Assembly: GCA_945928585.1 (NCBI GenBank)
Contig: CAMENQ010000078.1
Location: forward strand, 1-9,244
Reading direction: 5' to 3'
Source: an uncultured Roseburia sp.
GTDB lineage: Bacteria > Bacillota > Clostridia > Lachnospirales > Lachnospiraceae
DNA length: 9,244 nucleotides
Positions 1 to 7,039 of the stretch are shown piece by piece (the stretch's first letter is position 1; each line of letters opens with the position of its first letter). The position numbers and the translations under genes are program-made. The notes beneath the pieces were generated by a model. It was not told the DNA's origin. It ran no database searches and saw only the letters and a list, made by a program, of their open reading frames with translations.

Positions 1-465
1 GTTATTACTATTATTATTGTTACTATTATTATTGTTTTTATTGTTATTTTTGCCGTTTCCGTTATTATGGTTTTTATTATCCTGCTTTTTGACGTCCTTT
101 ACTGAATCACCGGCCTGAGCATTGTTTTTCTTTTCTTCTGACTTTGCTTCCATCTTTGCCTCGACCTTTTTTTCAACCTTTTTCTTAACGTCGACTGCTG
201 TTTTTTCTATATCCTTTACGACTTTTTCAACCTTCTTTGCAGTCTTTTCAACTGCTGTTTTTGCATTTTCAACCTTTTCCTTAACAACCTTCTCGGCTTT
301 AGCTGTTTCTTTTAAAAGTTTGCTTTTTACAAGTTCCACTTCATCCTCTGTAATTGAAGATGAAGCTGTTTTGCCTTCTACTCCATGTTCCTTTAAAACT
401 GCTATTATTTCCTTACTTTCTTTTTCTATCTGTTTAGCTAAATCATATATTCTTATTTTCGTCAT
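1..465 (-). CDS. infB: Translation initiation factor IF-2, N-terminal part (truncated by window start)
   Basis: IF-2 is the GTPase that brings initiator fMet-tRNA to the 30S subunit and promotes subunit joining. Only the first 155 residues are in the window; the frame is still open at base 1, so the G domain is not visible. Residues 1-50 match the IF2 N-terminal domain (it starts MTKIRIYDLAKQIE, followed by a short helical ITEDEVELVKSKL segment). Residues 51-113 form a highly charged Lys/Glu/Val/Ala helix-like linker, and residues 128-155 are an Asn/Lys low-complexity tract. The start ATG at 465 follows a GGAGG site. It lies 17 bp after the ylxQ stop, in the usual operon position. Identification rests on the N-terminal domain plus context. 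Confidence 0.93.
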   Translation of the reverse strand, partial: MTKIRIYDLAKQIEKESKEIIAVLKEHGVEGKTASSSITEDEVELVKSKLLKETAKAEKVVKEKVENAKTAVEKTAKKVEKVVKDIEKTAVDVKKKVEKKVEAKMEAKSEEKKNNAQAGDSVKDVKKQDNKNHNNGNGKNNNKNNNNSNNNNSNN

Positions 466-482
466 AGCATTACCTCCATACC

Positions 483-776
483 TTAAAGCTGCTTCTCTAA
501 TGCATTCTTAAATCCTTCATCAAGGATAGCCACGCTTGCTCTGAATTCCTTTCCCATGAAATGTCCAAGTTCTTCTTTTGTGCCATAAAAGTAAATCGGT
601 ACTTTATAATATGTGCACATATTGGTAAATTTCTTTTTAGTATTGTCCGACGCTTCCACCGATACTATTACCATATGCGCCTTTCCTTCTTTTACGGCTT
701 TTTCTACTGAAAACTCTCCACCTGCAGTTTTACCCGCCTTTGTGGCAAGTGATATCATTGACAATACTTTATCCAT
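483..776 (-). CDS. ylxQ: YlxQ-like ribosomal protein L7Ae-family RNA-binding protein
   Basis: This is a 97-residue protein of the L7Ae/L30e/S12e/Gadd45 fold, the small protein usually coded between ylxR and infB in Firmicutes. Members of this family bind kink-turn RNA; the exact target of YlxQ is not settled. Visible features are the N-terminal MDKVLSMISLATKAGK segment with the Gly-rich AGG turn at 18-20, the central strand HMVIVSVEAS at 34-43, and the KVPIYFYGTKEELG strand-turn at 58-71, all typical of the fold. The frame is open further upstream, but the ATG at 776 is preferred. It has an AAGGAG site ten bases upstream, it overlaps the ylxR stop by 8 bp (translational coupling), and it gives the normal family length. 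Confidence 0.92.
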   Translation of the reverse strand: MDKVLSMISLATKAGKTAGGEFSVEKAVKEGKAHMVIVSVEASDNTKKKFTNMCTYYKVPIYFYGTKEELGHFMGKEFRASVAILDEGFKNALEKQL

Positions 777-1071
777 TTGACTCAAGCTCCTTCTTAAGAC
801 TATCATATATATCATCTGAAATCGCCATTTTAAGTGATCTCTCAAGACCTTTTGTCTTTCTTGCCTTGTCAAAGCATTCTATGGAATGACATATATATGC
901 TCCACGTCCGTTTTTTCTGCCTGTCATATCCGCAAATATCTCACCTGTATCTGTCTTTATGACTCTTATCATGTCTTTTTTTGGTTTCATTTCACCGCAG
1001 CCTGTGCACTTTCTCAAGGGTGTTTTCTGTCCCTTTGGTACATTCTGTCCTTTAGTATTCATCGCACTCAT
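769..1071 (-). CDS. ylxR: YlxR / RnpM family RNA-binding protein (DUF448)
   Basis: This is a 100-residue YlxR (DUF448) protein. The family lies between nusA and ylxQ in Firmicutes; the Bacillus subtilis member has been reported to bind the RNase P RNA and modulate RNase P, hence the name RnpM. Diagnostic motifs are KCTGCGEMKPKKDMIRV (21-37, with Cys22 and Cys25) and GRKNGRGAYIC (51-61, with Cys61), followed by Cys66 and a basic KARKTKGLERSLK helix. The start at 1071 is chosen because a GAGAGGT ribosome binding site lies 6 bases upstream, directly after the nusA stop (gap 13 bp). An internal ATG at 1062 is the alternative start. An upstream in-frame ATG would run into nusA and lacks a good site. 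Confidence 0.94.
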   Translation of the reverse strand: MSAMNTKGQNVPKGQKTPLRKCTGCGEMKPKKDMIRVIKTDTGEIFADMTGRKNGRGAYICHSIECFDKARKTKGLERSLKMAISDDIYDSLKKELESNG

Positions 1072-1084
1072 TAAGCTACCTCTC

Positions 1085-2143
1085 TTATTGCTGTGTTGCC
1101 TGCTCCAATTCTCTTGCCTGAGACTCACTCTTTATGTCAATCTTAAATCCTGTAAGTCTTGCCGCAAGTCTTGCATTCTGTCCTTCTTTGCCTATGGCAA
1201 GTGAAAGCTGGTAATCCGGTACTACTACACTTGCTGTCTTTTCCTCATCATCTGCCACTACAGATATAACCTTTGCAGGGCTTAATGCATTTTCTATAAG
1301 GATGGCAGGATTTTCGCTCCAGTTTATAATATCTATCTTTTCTCCACGAAGCTCATCTACTATGGCATTTACTCTTGAGCCGTTTACACCTACACATGCA
1401 CCTACAGGGTCTACATTCGGGTCATTGCTTCTTACTGATATCTTGCTTCTTGAGCCCGGCTCTCTCGATATATTTACTATTTCTACAATGCCGTCCTTAA
1501 CCTCGCTTACCTCTGCTTCAAAAAGTCTCTTTACAAGTTCAGGATGTGTTCTTGAAACTACAATACGAGGTCCCTTTGTTGTGTTTTTAACCTCTACGAC
1601 GTAAAGCTTAATTCTGTCATTTGGTGCAAACTTTTCTGTCTTAACCATTTCATTTTCACCAAGTACTGCATCTGCCTTTCCTAAATTAATGCTGATGCTT
1701 CTGTCATTTATACGCTGTACAATACCTGTGACAATGTCCTTTTCCTTACCGTAGTACTTATCATAAAGTACTTTTCTTTCTTCCTCACGAATGGTCTGTG
1801 TAATAATATTCTTTGCATTCTGAGTAGCTATACGTCCAAATTCCTTTGACTTAACCTCTACATTTACAATATCGCCAACTTTATATTTTTTGTTTAACTC
1901 CTGGGCCTGTTCAAGTGAAATCTCCAAAGCCTTATCCTCTACCTGCTCCACTACTGTCTTTTCGGCAAAAATAGCAAAGTCCCCTGTTTCTCTGTCGATA
2001 GTTACCTTTACATTATCTGCCTTTCCAAAGTGGTTTTTGTAAGCTGTAATAAGTGATGTTTCTATAGCTTCAAGCATTACCTCTTTGCTTATATCCTTCT
2101 CCTTTTCTAATACATCTAATGCTTCAATTAATTCTCTGTTCAT
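1085..2143 (-). CDS. nusA: Transcription termination/antitermination protein NusA
   Basis: NusA binds RNA polymerase and nascent RNA and controls pausing, intrinsic termination and antitermination. The 352 residues show the expected order: an N-terminal RNAP-binding domain (about 1-125), an S1 domain (about 133-200, with GIVQRINDRSISINLGKADAVL), KH1 with its GVNG loop in the 240s, and KH2 with the GKEG loop near 320 in LAIGKEGQNARLAARLTG. The C-terminal acidic repeats of enterobacterial NusA are absent, as is normal for Gram-positive NusA (about 350-370 residues). The start ATG at 2143 has an AGGAGG site 11 bases upstream. The 53-bp spacer from rimP is almost pure A/T and contains several TATAAT-like strings, so an internal promoter is possible but not demonstrated. 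Confidence 0.97.
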   Translation of the reverse strand: MNRELIEALDVLEKEKDISKEVMLEAIETSLITAYKNHFGKADNVKVTIDRETGDFAIFAEKTVVEQVEDKALEISLEQAQELNKKYKVGDIVNVEVKSKEFGRIATQNAKNIITQTIREEERKVLYDKYYGKEKDIVTGIVQRINDRSISINLGKADAVLGENEMVKTEKFAPNDRIKLYVVEVKNTTKGPRIVVSRTHPELVKRLFEAEVSEVKDGIVEIVNISREPGSRSKISVRSNDPNVDPVGACVGVNGSRVNAIVDELRGEKIDIINWSENPAILIENALSPAKVISVVADDEEKTASVVVPDYQLSLAIGKEGQNARLAARLTGFKIDIKSESQARELEQATQQ

Positions 2144-2196
2144 TTTCTCTTTATCCTCCTATTATATTATAATAAATTATATGATTATATTTTATG

Positions 2197-2661
2197 TTAA
2201 AAATCAAATGCAAGCCGTATGAGAGCGATTTTGTCTCTGTCAAAGGTCATATCTTCTCCGTCAACAGATATAGTCACCTGTATATCTGTATAACCGGTCA
2301 GAGTGCCTTCAAATTCTTTTTGTCTGTCTATAGCCTTATAAAGCTTTATCTCTACTTCTTTGCCTATACTCCTCTTAAAATCTTTTTCCTTTTTCAGTGG
2401 TCTTCCAAGTCCCGGTGAACTTACCTCCAAAATATAGGCATCCTCAATAAAGTCCTTTTCATCAAGCAGGTCACTTACGGCTCTGCTTATAAGTTCGCAG
2501 TCATCTACATTTATTCCGTTTTCCTTATCAATATAGTACCTTAAGTAAAAGCTTCCGCCCTCCTTAACGTACTCTACATCTACAAGCTCGAAGTTATTTT
2601 CCTCTATAAGGGGCATTACAAGCTCTTCTGCTTTTTTTTCGTAATCTTCTTTCCTTGACAT
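2197..2661 (-). CDS. rimP: Ribosome maturation factor RimP
   Basis: RimP is a cytoplasmic factor needed for late maturation of the 30S subunit. The 154 residues match family length (about 150). The N-terminal alpha/beta domain includes FELVDVEYVKEGGSFYLRYYID (25-46). The family signature LEVSSPGLGRPLKKEKDF falls at 78-95, with SPGLGRPL at 82-89, and a C-terminal SH3-like part runs from about 97 to the end. The start ATG at 2661 is preceded by GGAGGGATTAA. It is the first gene of the rimP-nusA-ylxR-ylxQ-infB operon, and the order alone strongly supports the call. Confidence 0.96.
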   Translation of the reverse strand: MSRKEDYEKKAEELVMPLIEENNFELVDVEYVKEGGSFYLRYYIDKENGINVDDCELISRAVSDLLDEKDFIEDAYILEVSSPGLGRPLKKEKDFKRSIGKEVEIKLYKAIDRQKEFEGTLTGYTDIQVTISVDGEDMTFDRDKIALIRLAFDF

Positions 2662-2700
2662 TTAATCCCTCCAAATTTCAGATATTTATAAATTTAACAA

Positions 2701-2723
2701 AGAGTGGGCTAAAAGCCCACTCT
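2701..2723 (-). terminator. Terminator-like hairpin between yihY and rimP
   Basis: A perfect 10-bp stem (AGAGTGGGCT / AGCCCACTCT) with a 3-base loop is followed on the minus strand by TTGTTAAATTT, an interrupted T-rich tail. It may end the yihY transcript. If the promoter candidate at 2753-2781 is real, it may instead act as an attenuator in the rimP leader. The broken T tract makes it a moderate rather than a strong terminator. Confidence 0.55.
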
Positions 2724-2752
2724 CTGCCAACAGTTACCATATCGTCTCCAAT

Positions 2753-2781
2753 ATGATAACATCATCTTATTTTTTTTGCAA
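2753..2781 (-). promoter_or_regulatory. Candidate promoter of the rimP-nusA-infB operon
   Basis: Reading leftward, TTGCAA (2776-2781) and TATCAT (2753-2758) are separated by exactly 17 bases. They match the sigma-A consensus at 4/6 and 5/6 positions. Transcription would start near 2746, about 85 bases before the rimP ATG, and the leader would contain the hairpin at 2701-2723. The -10 lies inside one arm of an inverted repeat (GTTATCATAT / ATATGGTAAC, 2733-2742 and 2751-2760), which could be an operator. No experimental start site is known to me. Confidence 0.4.
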
Positions 2782-2796
2782 GTATTTTTTACGTTT

Positions 2797-3678
2797 TTAT
2801 GTTTTTATTTTTTTTGCCATTATTTTCTTATGCTTAATCTTTTTTCTGTAAAAACGCACCGTTTTGCCAAAGTAAACATTTATCTCCGCTCCGATAAAAA
2901 GTATATACATACATATATAAATCCACAGCATAAGAAGAACTATTGTCGTAAGACTTCCGTAAGCATATGATTTTCCTGCAAAATGGTCTACATATAATGA
3001 GTAGAAATACGAAAATCCCATCCATCCTACTGCCGAAAACAAAGCTCCCGGCAAGTGATTTATAAAGGTATATTTCTTGTCATCAATAAGCTTATATAAT
3101 CCCACAAACAGGAGCGTCAGTATAATAGGAACATATAATATACGCATGCCTATAATCCACTCAACAACATCATACAATAAAGGCACATATTTTCTAAACA
3201 CCTCAAGAAGCGAATTTCCAAATACTATCATAACAAGTGACATTACTATGCCGATTACAAATAATACAGTATACAGGCTGGCTATAAAACGAAGAATAAA
3301 ATAATTTCTTTTTTCCTTTATATTAAAAACATTATTCAATCCTCTTATAATAGACAGCACACCTTTAGATGCTGACCATACGGTAAATATAGCCGTAAAT
3401 GAAATAACGGTTCCTGTTGTTGTTTCATATATTTCTTTTATCAGCGAATCAATAAGAGGCTTTACTATTTCCGGCATAACATTTGATGATGCAGTTAAAA
3501 GAAACTCCTCTGTAACCGGCGTGTATCTTATAAGGGAAAATATTAACATTGCCAAAGGAAATGCTGATATAACTATAAAAAATGCCGACTGGGCGGCATG
3601 CGCATATACATGGTCTTCATTGAGCCTGTTAACAAAGCCGTTTATTACCTTATATACTTTTTTTATAAAATTTATCAT
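2797..3678 (-). CDS. YihY/BrkB-family inner membrane protein
   Basis: This is a 293-residue polytopic membrane protein of the YihY/UPF0761 (BrkB) family; its function is not established. Older annotations call such proteins ribonuclease BN, but that activity belongs to an unrelated enzyme. Six hydrophobic segments are visible at about 31-51, 90-108, 132-155, 178-197, 210-232 and 243-266. The family hallmark region is near the C-terminus: the YGSLTTIVLLMLWIY stretch (from 240) and FIGAEIN (from 261). The tail is very basic (KKIKHKKIMAKKIK), suggesting a cytoplasmic end. The start at 3678 is chosen because AGGAGG (3685-3690) sits 6 bases upstream; an ATG at 3699 would place that site inside the gene. 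The dehydrogenase gene ends 40 bp upstream, so co-transcription is possible. Confidence 0.9.
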   Translation of the reverse strand: MINFIKKVYKVINGFVNRLNEDHVYAHAAQSAFFIVISAFPLAMLIFSLIRYTPVTEEFLLTASSNVMPEIVKPLIDSLIKEIYETTTGTVISFTAIFTVWSASKGVLSIIRGLNNVFNIKEKRNYFILRFIASLYTVLFVIGIVMSLVMIVFGNSLLEVFRKYVPLLYDVVEWIIGMRILYVPIILTLLFVGLYKLIDDKKYTFINHLPGALFSAVGWMGFSYFYSLYVDHFAGKSYAYGSLTTIVLLMLWIYICMYILFIGAEINVYFGKTVRFYRKKIKHKKIMAKKIKT

Positions 3679-3684
3679 CCATTC

Positions 3685-3690
3685 CCTCCT
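3685..3690 (-). promoter_or_regulatory. Ribosome binding site deciding the yihY start
   Basis: A perfect AGGAGG with 6-base spacing to the ATG at 3678 lies within the longer open frame that begins at 3699. It therefore favours the shorter 293-residue protein over a 300-residue one. Confidence 0.75.
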
Positions 3691-3718
3691 CGCTTTCATT
3701 TTTATATAAAAATCCCTT

Positions 3719-4789
3719 TTACAGCATAGACATTATTTCTTCTTTTGTTATTGTAAACGGATAATTCTTTAATTTTGCTTCATTGGATAGTATGCTGTCT
3801 GCATTTTTTTCCATAAGTTCTTTTGCTTTGTCTGTATCTCCCAGTATCCTGCTTAAATAATCCTTAAGTTCATCTGCACTTTCAAATCCCAGTAAATTAA
3901 GCACTTCATCTGTTTCTTTTTTATCCTTATATATTTTTACATATCCGCCAAGGAACATACCTACTGCCTTTCCGTGTGGAACTCCCAGCTCATATGTAAC
4001 CATATAGCTTAGTCCGTGAGGAAGTGACGTTCCCGTATGTGTAATAGCCATACCTGCCACCATGGAAGCATGCATAAGGTTAGTATAATCTGCTTCTGTT
4101 ATTTTATCCTGAAGAAGCTTGTCCTTAAGCTGTCCCCACATTATAAGTCCTTCCCTGCTGTATATTCTGTTTAAATCATTTGAATTTGTATTCAGATAGC
4201 TTTCAATAAGATGTGCAAGTGCGTCCACGGCAGTATTCACTATGCAGCTTTTCGATGCTGTTTTTAAATATTTACCATCAATAAATGCCACTGTAGGATA
4301 TATTTTATGGCTTATGCTTTTCTTTGTTCTCTGCTTATGCAGTGTAAGTATGGAATATGGCGTAACTTCTGATCCTGTACCACATGTAGTCGGTACGCAT
4401 GCAACAGGTATATAACCAAGTGCCTGTTTTTCATATAGTACATTTTCATCCTTGTCCGGATTTGCTATCATAAGCGCTATAGCCTTAGCAGCATCAAGGG
4501 GAGATCCTCCTCCTATGCCAACAACAAAATCAACTCCCTCTTTTATTCCCTCATCACGTGCTTTCATAACAGTCTCTACAGAAGGATTTTCTTCTATGTC
4601 ATCGAATACAACATATGAAACATTTTGTGATTTCAATGTTTCCTCCACATCCTCAAGAGAACCGTTAGCTCTTGAAGAATGTTTTCCTGTCACTATCATG
4701 GCTTTTTTTCCCATAAGTGCAAATTCATTTGAATGATTTCTCACACAGTTTTCCTCACTAAAAACTATGGTCGGCATAAATAACATCAT
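3719..4789 (-). CDS. Iron-containing (group III) alcohol dehydrogenase
   Basis: This is a cytoplasmic NAD(P)-dependent, metal-dependent alcohol dehydrogenase of the Fe-ADH family (relatives include 1,3-propanediol dehydrogenase, lactaldehyde reductase FucO and butanol dehydrogenase). The 356 residues are slightly short for the family (about 380). The nucleotide-binding GIGGGSPLDAAKA lies at 91-103 and the PTTCGTGSEVTPYS loop at 133-146. All four expected metal ligands are present: Asp189, His193, His258 and His272, in VDALAHLIE, LPHGLSY and VPHGKAVG. Their spacing nearly matches FucO. The substrate cannot be read from sequence; a fermentative aldehyde-reducing role is inferred. The start at 4789 follows AAGGAG by 7 bases. 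Met5 (ATG at 4777) would also give a normal family N-terminus. Confidence 0.93.
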   Translation of the reverse strand: MMLFMPTIVFSEENCVRNHSNEFALMGKKAMIVTGKHSSRANGSLEDVEETLKSQNVSYVVFDDIEENPSVETVMKARDEGIKEGVDFVVGIGGGSPLDAAKAIALMIANPDKDENVLYEKQALGYIPVACVPTTCGTGSEVTPYSILTLHKQRTKKSISHKIYPTVAFIDGKYLKTASKSCIVNTAVDALAHLIESYLNTNSNDLNRIYSREGLIMWGQLKDKLLQDKITEADYTNLMHASMVAGMAITHTGTSLPHGLSYMVTYELGVPHGKAVGMFLGGYVKIYKDKKETDEVLNLLGFESADELKDYLSRILGDTDKAKELMEKNADSILSNEAKLKNYPFTITKEEIMSML

Positions 4790-4834
4790 ATTTTTTCTCC
4801 TTAACTTTCTTTAATAAGTTTGTCTTTTCTATAC

Positions 4835-4863
4835 ATTATACCTCAAATAAAATTTTATTTCCA
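4835..4863 (-). promoter_or_regulatory. Candidate promoter of the alcohol dehydrogenase gene
   Basis: A perfect TATAAT (-10, 4835-4840) lies 17 bases downstream of TGGAAA (-35, 4858-4863, 4/6 match). The start would be about 40 bases before the ATG. The spacer and -35 contain a perfect 16-bp palindrome, AAATAAAATTTTATTT (4845-4860), which could bind a regulator. A dedicated promoter suggests that the dehydrogenase, perhaps with yihY, is a unit separate from the chemoreceptor. Confidence 0.5.
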
Positions 4864-4883
4864 TACATTTCTTTTTATACACA

Positions 4884-4969
4884 ATGAAACAATTCAGCCC
4901 CTGCAGGATTAGGAAGCTTACATTCATAAATATATGCTTCCTGCTCCCGCAGGGGCTGAACTGTTTCAT
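4884..4969 (-). terminator. Long hairpin downstream of the chemoreceptor gene (terminator-like)
   Basis: Two 34-base arms (4884-4917 and 4936-4969) pair almost completely around an 18-base loop: 30 Watson-Crick pairs on either strand. On the minus strand two of the remaining pairs are G-U and two are mismatches; on the plus strand fit is slightly worse. The hairpin starts 10 bases after the chemoreceptor stop. The GC core (CAGCCCCTGC / GCAGGGGCTG) is followed by an interrupted U-rich arm (TTGTTTCATTGTGT), so termination is plausible but not textbook. The arm length is unusual for a simple terminator; a small repeat element is the alternative. Confidence 0.5.
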
Positions 4970-4979
4970 ACCATCACTC

Positions 4980-7004
4980 TTATTCGAGAGTAAATTTGTC
5001 TACTATCTGTTTAAGCATATTTGCCATATTTACATTATCCTGTACCTTATCATATGTATCAGTAGAAAGTGTAACTACATCTGTAGCTCTGCCTGCTATG
5101 CCTGCTATACCTTCTGATGATTCATTTATTGTAATATTTATCTTTGATATGGCTTCTGCTATCTGACTTGTAGCATCTCCCAGCTCATCAATATTGTCAC
5201 ATATTCCTTTTATGGTATCGCTGAATGACTGTGCATCAGAATTATACTCTCCACTGACCTCCATAAACTCATCGTAATCATTCATAACTGAGCTTTCAAG
5301 GAATGTCAGTGTCTTATCAAGGCACTTTTCAATGCTGTTTACCGCATCTGTAACCTCCGTTACTATGGTAACAATATCTGCAACAGTATCTGATGACTGC
5401 GCTGCCAGATGGCTGATTTCATTAGCTACTACAGCAAAACCTTTTCCATACTCGCCTGACCTTGCTGCCTCTATGGAAGCATTTATGGCAAGAAGGCTTG
5501 TCTGGTCTGCTATATTCATAATATCCTGTGTAAGATCATTTATCTTATTTACTGCTTTTGACTGCTCTATGGCAACCTTTGCTTCATTACTTACTTCATG
5601 ATAGAGGGCTTTTGTATTGTCAGAGGCTTTACTTGTGGTATTTTTAGCATTAACTGCTCTTTCCACAATGCCCTTAGACAGCTCTATCGTTTCCTGTGAA
5701 CGTCTGCTTATGGCTTCTGTCTTTTCTTTTATGTACTCAACCTCTTTATAAATGCTTGTAGTCATACCTGAGGTCTGTTCCATACCTGCCGCAAGTTCCT
5801 CGCTGACTGCCGAGTTATCGCTGGCACAATCATTAAGTGATGTAGCAATATTATTAAGGGTATCACTACTTCCGGCTATCTTAAGTGAAGCATCATTTAT
5901 CATACCGATAATCTCTTTTATATTGCTCTGCATATGGTCAATGGCCCTGCTCATTTCTCCTGTCTCATCAAGTCGTCCTCCAAGCTTGTGAACCCTGTCA
6001 TCATCTCTGAAATCAAGCTCTGCTATATTATTTATACTCTTTGTAAGTACCTTAATAGGTCTTGTTATGCCGCCTGAAATGACAAATACTACTACAGCAA
6101 GGACTGCCATTGTAACTGCAAGAATAATGAGTGCAATAACCGTAAGCTTAGTAATAGGTGATAAAAGCTCAGATTCATTTGCCTGTATTATAAGCATCCA
6201 GTTATTTGTCGCTGATGTGGCAAGACCTGCTATTTTATCTGAACCTTCAAAGTCAAAGTTTACAATTGCAGAAGCCACATTGCCCTGTGCCAAAAAGCCT
6301 CTTATTGTTTCATTTCCAATGATTTTTCCAATATATTCATCCTCAGGATGGTAAATTATATATCCCTGCGGACTTACAAGATATGCAAAACTTGACTCGA
6401 TATCCTGTATGGCGATTTCAGCCAGGTCTGCCGTAATAACCTTAGCAGGTACAGTAATGCATACAACTCCATATACACTTCCTGAATTGTCCAAAGGCAC
6501 TGCACATATAACAGATGGTTCATCTACGCCATCTGTAATAATATCACTCTGTGCCGGAAGTCCTGTTGACAATACTGCATTTACATAATACGGAGCATCA
6601 CTTTTTCCATCTTTAGAACCGCTTGATGTAACAAATTCTCCGTTTTTGTTATATACCGAAACCTCTGTATATGAAGAATTATCTCTAAGGTATGAGTTAA
6701 ATTCTGTCTCTACAAGATATGTCTCTCCTCCCTGCATAAGACAATTATACATGTCTGCGTCGTTGCTCATATATGAAACTGTTTCATTTATGGCATTAAT
6801 ATTGTTATTCAAAATCTTTATGTAGCTCTTTGCAAGACTTACCATGTTATTTTCGCTGGAATCTGCCAATGAGCTTTTTGCTCCGGGAACTATACTGATG
6901 TATGCCACCAAAAGAGCCAGTATAATACATCCAACTGCCATAGCCACTATTCTGGTTCGTATGGATGTAAAAGCATTTCCTTTTTTCTTCTTTTTTTCTT
7001 CCAT
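4980..7004 (-). CDS. Methyl-accepting chemotaxis protein (dCache-HAMP-MCP signal)
   Basis: This is a transmembrane chemoreceptor of 674 residues that would signal to CheA/CheW and steer the flagellar motor. After a Lys-rich cytoplasmic N-terminus (EEKKKKK), TM1 spans about 18-40. The extracellular 41-285 region looks like a double Cache sensor (VSVYNKNGEFVTSS and YLVSPQGYIIYHP are typical Cache strands). TM2 spans about 286-310, and HAMP about 311-365, starting GGITRPIKVL. The long cytoplasmic coiled coil has its hairpin tip at about 495-530 (IADQTSLLAINASIEAARSGE, then KGFAVVANEI). There is no C-terminal CheR-docking pentapeptide. The start at 7004 follows GGAG by 5 bases. It lies 35 bp after the sugar-binding lipoprotein gene with no promoter or terminator apparent between them, so the two are probably co-transcribed and may work together. 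Confidence 0.95.
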   Translation of the reverse strand: MEEKKKKKGNAFTSIRTRIVAMAVGCIILALLVAYISIVPGAKSSLADSSENNMVSLAKSYIKILNNNINAINETVSYMSNDADMYNCLMQGGETYLVETEFNSYLRDNSSYTEVSVYNKNGEFVTSSGSKDGKSDAPYYVNAVLSTGLPAQSDIITDGVDEPSVICAVPLDNSGSVYGVVCITVPAKVITADLAEIAIQDIESSFAYLVSPQGYIIYHPEDEYIGKIIGNETIRGFLAQGNVASAIVNFDFEGSDKIAGLATSATNNWMLIIQANESELLSPITKLTVIALIILAVTMAVLAVVVFVISGGITRPIKVLTKSINNIAELDFRDDDRVHKLGGRLDETGEMSRAIDHMQSNIKEIIGMINDASLKIAGSSDTLNNIATSLNDCASDNSAVSEELAAGMEQTSGMTTSIYKEVEYIKEKTEAISRRSQETIELSKGIVERAVNAKNTTSKASDNTKALYHEVSNEAKVAIEQSKAVNKINDLTQDIMNIADQTSLLAINASIEAARSGEYGKGFAVVANEISHLAAQSSDTVADIVTIVTEVTDAVNSIEKCLDKTLTFLESSVMNDYDEFMEVSGEYNSDAQSFSDTIKGICDNIDELGDATSQIAEAISKINITINESSEGIAGIAGRATDVVTLSTDTYDKVQDNVNMANMLKQIVDKFTLE

Positions 7005-7039
7005 GCTGTCTCCAATCTGTCGAATATGCGACTATTTAT

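Noticed and set aside
1..60. CRISPR or tandem-repeat array suggested by the repeated ATT/GTT pattern
   Set aside because: The repeats are Asn codons in frame with infB; there are no spacers or conserved repeat units.
122..511. Plus-strand open frame opposite infB with Phe/Ser/Thr-rich product
   Set aside because: It mirrors the Lys/Glu-rich codons of the infB linker, overlaps a well-supported gene and has no family resemblance.
2797..3678. Annotation of the membrane protein as ribonuclease BN
   Set aside because: The protein is polytopic with no nuclease motif; the RNase BN label for this family is a historical misassignment.
4845..4860. Rex-type operator at the dehydrogenase promoter
   Set aside because: The palindrome AAATAAAATTTTATTT lacks the TTGTTAA / TTAACAA half-sites expected for Rex.
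5332..6354. Several plus-strand open frames opposite the chemoreceptor gene
   Set aside because: They are antisense shadows of a convincing Cache-HAMP-MCP gene, without ribosome binding sites or recognisable domains.
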